A stretch of DNA of 59,668 bases from Nannocystaceae bacterium (GTDB lineage: Bacteria > Myxococcota_A > Polyangia > Nannocystales > Nannocystaceae), in the NCBI GenBank assembly GCA_019694555.1, contig JAIBBS010000027.1, forward strand, positions 1 to 59,668. The letters run 5' to 3'. The notes under the pieces are model-generated. The model was not told where the DNA came from. It saw only the letters and a program-made list of their open reading frames with translations, and searched no databases. Both the position numbers and the translations under genes were made by a program. Positions 55,213-59,668 of this stretch are shown here, piece by piece; the stretch's first letter is position 1, and each line of letters starts with the position of its first letter.

Positions 55213-58118
55213 CCACCAGCGACGCAGATCCGACGACCTCCTTGGTCGCGGAGCTCCGGGCGCTGCGCAACGACGACGACGAGATCACGCGGCGCCTGCG
55301 TCTGGCCACGCTGCAGGAGGAGCTGCTCGGCGACGACAGCCAGCCGGTCTTCTTCGGGCGATTCAAGACGCTGTCGGTGCTCGGACGCGGCGGCATGGGC
55401 GTGGTCTTGCGCGCGCACGATCCCAAGCTGGGTCGCGAGGTCGCGCTCAAGGTCCTGGTCGCCAACCCCGACGAGTCCGATGCGGTCGCGAGGATGCTGC
55501 GCGAGGCGCAGTCGATGGCGCGCCTGGGCCATCCCAACCTGGTCGTGGTCCACGAGGTCGACGACGAAGGCGACGTGCCGTTCATCGTCATGGAGTACGT
55601 CGTCGGCGAGACGCTGCGCGCGTGGATGGACCAACCGCGATCGTGGCGAGAGGTGCTGACGGTGTTCCTGGGCGCGGGTCGTGGCCTGGTCGCCGCGCAC
55701 ACCGAGGGCCTGGTCCACCGCGACTTCAAACCCAGCAACGTGATGGTCGGTGCCGATGGCCGTGTGCGCGTGGCCGACTTCGGCCTCGCGCGGCTGGACC
55801 CCACGGTGCCCAGCGATCCCGGCGAGCACGGCTCGGACCGCGTCGCCGAGGTCACGCGAACGGGCACGATCGTCGGGACGCCGGCCTACATGGCGCCGGA
55901 ACAACACGCGGGCGAAGCCGCAGGCCCGGCTGCGGATCAGTACGCGTACTGCGTCGCGCTGTTCGAGGCGCTCTGGGGCGCGCGCCCGTTTCGCGGCGAC
56001 AGCCTGGAGTCGCTGTACCGCGCGAAGCAGCGCGGCGTGGTCGAGACCCCGGCGAGCAACCCCGGGGTGCCGCGGTGGCTGCACGCTGCGGTGGTGCGAG
56101 GACTCGCGCCCAAGGCCGCGGATCGTTGGCCGTCCATGGCCGAGCTGCTCGCGGCGATCGAGCGCGGTCAGACGCGGACGCGCGTGCGTCGGATTGCCGT
56201 CGCTGCGCTCGCGATCGCCGGTGTGGTGGGGGCGATGGCGCTGCTGGGCGCGCTCGATCGCCGGCAGCGGATCCATGCGTGTGAACAGGCGGGCGCGCAG
56301 GTTGCCGAGGTCTGGAACGACGAGGTCGCCGCGACGATGCGCGCGGCGATGATCGCCAGCGGAGCACGCGGCGCCGCGACGACCGCCGACCTGACGATGC
56401 CGTGGCTGGTGGCGCGCGCCGACGCATGGCGAACCGCACGCACCGAGGTCTGCCTCGATGCCCAGGTACGCGGCGCGTCGACGGCGGACACGGTCGACCG
56501 TGCGCTGTGGTGCCTCGACGAGCGCACGATGGAGCTCGAGGCGCTTGTGGCCGAGCTGTCGCGCGGCGATCCAGCGGTGACGCGCGAGGCGGTCGTCGCG
56601 GCGGCTTCGCTGCCGAGCGTCGAGGCGTGCCGCGACCCCGCGGCGCTGCAGCACGCCTCGCCGCCGCCGCCCGATCGGCGCGAGCAGGTGCGCCCGCTGT
56701 TGCGCGCGATGGCGGCGGCCGAGGCGGCCGTGCGCACGGGTCGGCGCGCGGACGGGCTCGCGCGCAGCCGCGACGCGCGGGCACAGGCGGAGGCGGTGGG
56801 TTGGGCGCCACAGACGGCGCGGGCGCGGCTGCTCGAAGCGCGGGCGCTCGAGCACAGCGCCGACTACGAGGCCGCGGAGCAGACGGGTCGACGTGCGTAC
56901 TTCGACGCGGCGACGCTGGGCGAGTGGGGCGTGGCGGCCGACGCCGCGACGCGACTGACGTACCTGGTCAGCTATCGACGGGGTCGCCACGCCGATGCGT
57001 TCGAGTGGAGCGAGCACGCCGAGGTCGCGTTGGCCCATGCGGCCGATCCCGCGGGCCTTCGCGCGGCGGCACTCGCTGCATACGTCGGCACCGCGGCACA
57101 GGCGACCAACGACTCCGCACGCGCACAGGCGATGTTCGAGCGTGCGCTCGCGCTGTACGAGAGCGCGCTGGGCTCCGCGCATCCGACCGTCGCGAATGCC
57201 CTGACCTCGCTCGCGAACCTCCGCAAGCGCGCGGGCGACTACGACGAAGCGCAGCGACTGCACGAGCGCGCGCTGGCGATCCGCGAGCAGGTCCTGGGCC
57301 CCGAACATCCCGAGGTCGGATCGAGCCTCAGCGGCCTGGCCGCGGTGGCGTCGGCGCGGGGTGACACGTCGCGTGCGCTCGCGCTCTACGAACGCGCCGT
57401 GGCGGTGCGCGAAGCAGCGCTGGGCCCCGGGCATCCCGACGTCGCGGCCGGCCTCGTCAACATCGCCGGCGTGCTCACGGAGCGTGGCCAGCACGAGCGG
57501 GCACAGCAGCTGCTGCTGCGTGCGCTGTCGATCTACGACAAGACCGTGGGATCCGAGCATCCCGCGGTGGCGACGACGCTCGCGGGACTGGGGATGTCCT
57601 ACGCGGACTCGGGGCAGCCGGACAAGGGTCGCGAGACGCTCGAGCGCGCGCTCGCACTGCTGGAGAAGACGCTCGGGCCGCAGCACCCCGACGTGGGGAT
57701 CGCGTCGAACAACCTCGGCACGCTCTACCTGCAGACCGGCGACGCCGCCAAGGCGCGCGCGTCGTTCGAGCGCGCGCTGCAGATCGCCGAGGCGCAGCTG
57801 GGCCCCGATCATCCCCAGGTCGCGCTCGCGCTGCAGAACCTCCAGCGCATCCACGCGAACGCGGGCGAGCTGGACACGGCGCTCGCGCTCGCCGAGCGGG
57901 CGGTGGCGATCTACGAGCGCATCGACGGCGAGCAACCCGGCGAGTCCGCGATGCTCTTCGCGCTCGCGCGCCTGTCGCTCGATCGCGGCGGCGACCCTCG
58001 ACGCGCGCGTACGCTCGCCGAGCGGGCGCGGGACACCTGGCGCGCGCAGGGCGAGGGCGCGGATCGGCGCGAGCTCGCGGCGGTGGAGCGCTGGCTCGCG
58101 GACCTGCCGAATCCGTGA
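55209..58118 (+). CDS. Ser/Thr protein kinase with kinesin-light-chain-type TPRs
   Basis: 969 residues. An N-terminal helical segment (1-48) precedes the kinase domain, about 50-320: LGRGGMGVV (58-66), Lys81, HRDFKPSN (170-177), DFG 190-192, APE 229-231. A membrane helix lies at about 330-350 (IAVAALAIAGVVGAMALLGA). The C-terminal half ends in about seven 42-residue TPRs with the ALxxxExxLGPxHPxVA pattern (LALYESALGSAHPTVANAL, AIREQVLGPEHPEVGSSL), the kinesin-light-chain/NPHP3-like form. It is coupled to the upstream ECF gene. The last TPR block is well conserved unit to unit, unlike the degenerate repeats of the kinases at 1477 and 41872. Confidence 0.94.
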   Translation: MTTSDADPTTSLVAELRALRNDDDEITRRLRLATLQEELLGDDSQPVFFGRFKTLSVLGRGGMGVVLRAHDPKLGREVALKVLVANPDESDAVARMLREAQSMARLGHPNLVVVHEVDDEGDVPFIVMEYVVGETLRAWMDQPRSWREVLTVFLGAGRGLVAAHTEGLVHRDFKPSNVMVGADGRVRVADFGLARLDPTVPSDPGEHGSDRVAEVTRTGTIVGTPAYMAPEQHAGEAAGPAADQYAYCVALFEALWGARPFRGDSLESLYRAKQRGVVETPASNPGVPRWLHAAVVRGLAPKAADRWPSMAELLAAIERGQTRTRVRRIAVAALAIAGVVGAMALLGALDRRQRIHACEQAGAQVAEVWNDEVAATMRAAMIASGARGAATTADLTMPWLVARADAWRTARTEVCLDAQVRGASTADTVDRALWCLDERTMELEALVAELSRGDPAVTREAVVAAASLPSVEACRDPAALQHASPPPPDRREQVRPLLRAMAAAEAAVRTGRRADGLARSRDARAQAEAVGWAPQTARARLLEARALEHSADYEAAEQTGRRAYFDAATLGEWGVAADAATRLTYLVSYRRGRHADAFEWSEHAEVALAHAADPAGLRAAALAAYVGTAAQATNDSARAQAMFERALALYESALGSAHPTVANALTSLANLRKRAGDYDEAQRLHERALAIREQVLGPEHPEVGSSLSGLAAVASARGDTSRALALYERAVAVREAALGPGHPDVAAGLVNIAGVLTERGQHERAQQLLLRALSIYDKTVGSEHPAVATTLAGLGMSYADSGQPDKGRETLERALALLEKTLGPQHPDVGIASNNLGTLYLQTGDAAKARASFERALQIAEAQLGPDHPQVALALQNLQRIHANAGELDTALALAERAVAIYERIDGEQPGESAMLFALARLSLDRGGDPRRARTLAERARDTWRAQGEGADRRELAAVERWLADLPNP

Positions 58119-58220
58119 TGCGCGAGCGCGCCGTGGTTCGCCACCGGGCGCAAAATCACCCGTCCACGAGAATTCGATCGCCGGACGGATCATCTCCGCC
58201 GCCCGCACGCCTTGTGATGC

Positions 58221-59645
58221 ATGACAAGGCACAGCCACTCCCCCCTGAGCTCTGCAATGGCCCTGGTCGCACTCGCGTGCGCGGCCTGCATCCTGCCCTC
58301 GAGCGAAGACGACGAGGACAGCGGCGGCAGCAGTGCCGCGCAGACGGGGTCGGGCCCGGGCGAGACCGGCACGGGTGGATCGGGCGAGGGCGACTCGGGC
58401 ACGGATGGTTCGGGCGCGGACGGCTCGGGCGGCACGGACTCGGGCAACCCCGCGGGTGGCTGCGGCAGTGCACCCTACGTTCCGCCCGCACCTGCGGACG
58501 GAACCTGCGCGGGCTCGGCGGCGTTGGGCTCGGCGACGAAGATCGCGGGCCCGGGCGGCTTCTCGAGCGCGGGCGGTACCGGCGTCGCGACGGGCGATCT
58601 CGACGGCGACGGTCACGTCGACTTCGCGGCGACGGAGAACAACCAGCTGCTGCTCTTCTTCGGCAACGGCGACGGCACCTTCTCCGAGGCCATGCAGCTC
58701 TTGTCGGTGGAGTTCACGATCTTCAACGTCGCGCCGGTGGTGATCGCGGACTTCAACGGCGACGGCATGCTCGACGTCGCTGCGACCGGCGGCTACGGCG
58801 GCACCGACACGCTCTACCCGCTGATCTGGCTCAACAACGGCGACCGGAGCTTCGGCAACGCCAATCAAGACCACTCGTACGACGGCGTCGACACCCACGG
58901 CGACGGCATCAAGTCCGACGGCACCGCGACGGTGGCCGATCTCGACGGCAACGACCTGCCCGACATCGTCTACTGCGGCTACGGCGTGAAGGTGTTCATG
59001 TCGAGCTGCGACGCGATCACCACCGGCACGGTGGTCGCCTTCAACGACGACGGCGGCAACTACATCAGCCGCAACTGTGAAGTGCTGACCCTCGACGACG
59101 GCGACGACATCCCCGACCTCATCATCCAGTCGTACACGTTCTCGCCCGACTACATGGGCCGCACCGCCGTGCTGCACGGCAACGGCGACGGCTCCTTCTC
59201 CAACGAGGTCGACTACGACAACTTCGCCGAGTTCGCGGTCGCCGCCGACGTGGACGCCGACGGCGCGGTCGACCTGGTGCTGCACAACACGCGCGAGAAC
59301 AACGAGAAGCTGGGCCTGCTCGCCGGCAAGCCCGACGGAACCTTCGCGCTCTCGCCGACCACCGTCGAGCTCACGGCCGCGAGCTCCGACTATCCGACGT
59401 TCGTGCCGGGTGACTTCAACGGCGACGGCAACATCGACATCGCGATGGCGGACGGCCTCGTCGACATGACCGCGCATCTGATCCGCGGCAACGGCGACGG
59501 CACCTTCGAGGCCCCGACGCAATTCTCGACGGCGATCACCAGCTCTCCGGTGATGGCCGTCGCGGACTTCAACGAGGACGGCTTGCAGGATCTGCTGGGC
59601 TCGGACGGACAGGACGCGAGCTTGTCGTTGAGCCAGTGCCACTGA
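58221..59645 (+). CDS. FG-GAP/VCBS-repeat lipoprotein
   Basis: 474 residues from ATG 58221. Signal ending VALACAAC; a Gly/Ser/Asp spacer (TGTGGSGEGDSGTDGSGAD) of about 55 residues follows. The rest is a beta-propeller of about six or seven FG-GAP-like blades, each with a calcium loop: ATGDLDGDGHVDFA, IADFNGDGMLDVA, VADLDGNDLPDIV, AADVDADGAVDLV, PGDFNGDGNIDIA, VADFNEDGLQDLL. Such propellers bind ligands or partners outside the cell. It is 102 bp downstream of the kinase gene on the same strand. The stop TGA is 23 bp before the window end. Confidence 0.93.
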   Translation: MTRHSHSPLSSAMALVALACAACILPSSEDDEDSGGSSAAQTGSGPGETGTGGSGEGDSGTDGSGADGSGGTDSGNPAGGCGSAPYVPPAPADGTCAGSAALGSATKIAGPGGFSSAGGTGVATGDLDGDGHVDFAATENNQLLLFFGNGDGTFSEAMQLLSVEFTIFNVAPVVIADFNGDGMLDVAATGGYGGTDTLYPLIWLNNGDRSFGNANQDHSYDGVDTHGDGIKSDGTATVADLDGNDLPDIVYCGYGVKVFMSSCDAITTGTVVAFNDDGGNYISRNCEVLTLDDGDDIPDLIIQSYTFSPDYMGRTAVLHGNGDGSFSNEVDYDNFAEFAVAADVDADGAVDLVLHNTRENNEKLGLLAGKPDGTFALSPTTVELTAASSDYPTFVPGDFNGDGNIDIAMADGLVDMTAHLIRGNGDGTFEAPTQFSTAITSSPVMAVADFNEDGLQDLLGSDGQDASLSLSQCH

Positions 59646-59668
59646 GCTCGCGCGGCGGCGGCCGGGCC

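Noticed and set aside
55029..59642. 1537-codon minus-strand open frame
   Set aside because: Antisense to sigma, TPR-kinase and FG-GAP genes, all of which have clear domains.

Overview
The window is very GC-rich (roughly 70%) and densely coding on both strands. It looks like chromosome from a myxobacterium of the Nannocystis/Plesiocystis type, possibly from a metagenome. The markers are four large Ser/Thr kinases with TPR-like or NACHT tails, ECF sigma-kinase pairs, a DUF1592/DUF1552 pair, myxobacterial Cys-rich (CGDGxxxxxEECDDGN) repeats, a MYXO-CTERM-like tail, an MglA relative, and at least nine predicted lipoproteins, most with long Ser/Thr/Gly-rich spacers. The taxonomy is inferred from gene families only; there is no rRNA or tRNA gene here.

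Layout. 1-1.5 kb: the end of a transporter, a frameshifted small lipoprotein and a divergent lipoprotein. 1.5-9.7 kb: a signalling block with a TPR-type kinase, its ECF sigma factor, a GT-C-like membrane protein coupled to the sigma gene, and a divergent kinase-NACHT-membrane fusion. 9.7-13.7 kb: tryptophanase, an SGNH/DUF4886-like lipoprotein and a CreD-shaped membrane protein. 13.8-17.5 kb: an FtsX-type ABC exporter with a divergent TetR gene and a candidate operator between them. 17.5-19.4 kb: a two-gene operon for a Cys-rich lipoprotein and a cytochrome c/copper monooxygenase fusion. 19.8-24.2 kb: a 1444-residue CheB-CheR-PAS-histidine kinase-receiver protein.

24.2-30.8 kb is a mosaic. 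A 99-bp segment occurs three times in direct orientation (two copies identical, one with a single change) and a 77-bp MYXO-CTERM spacer occurs twice. They are mixed with a frameshifted FIST-domain fragment and a Cys-rich chimeric reading frame, and they flank a HEAT-repeat lipoprotein and a 1190-residue VIT-VWA-AgmX/PglI-TPR-DUF2135 lipoprotein. 30.9-38.1 kb holds 3-methyladenine glycosylase I, a degenerate MglA-like GTPase, a secreted metzincin, Cys-rich and other lipoproteins, and an NTF2/GNAT/nitrilase operon. 38.2-41.9 kb is a YbhG/F/S-like ABC-2 exporter operon ending with its own TetR gene. 41.9-50.9 kb has a third TPR kinase, an OmpA/TSP3 outer-membrane protein, phosphoglucomutase, a DUF4388-like tail-anchored protein and a Cys-rich-repeat lipoprotein. 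51.2-59.6 kb has the DUF1592/DUF1552 pair, a second ECF sigma-kinase pair and an FG-GAP repeat lipoprotein.

The genes suggest a cell investing in envelope display (lipoproteins, OmpA, exporters) and in phospho-signalling. Two features cross gene boundaries. Many genes have a TAnnnT -10-like hexamer only 6-8 nt before the start codon and no Shine-Dalgarno, which points to leaderless mRNAs. All four kinases carry Phe in place of the usual Leu in the catalytic loop (H-x-D-F-K-P). No CRISPR array, insertion sequence or phage gene was seen.
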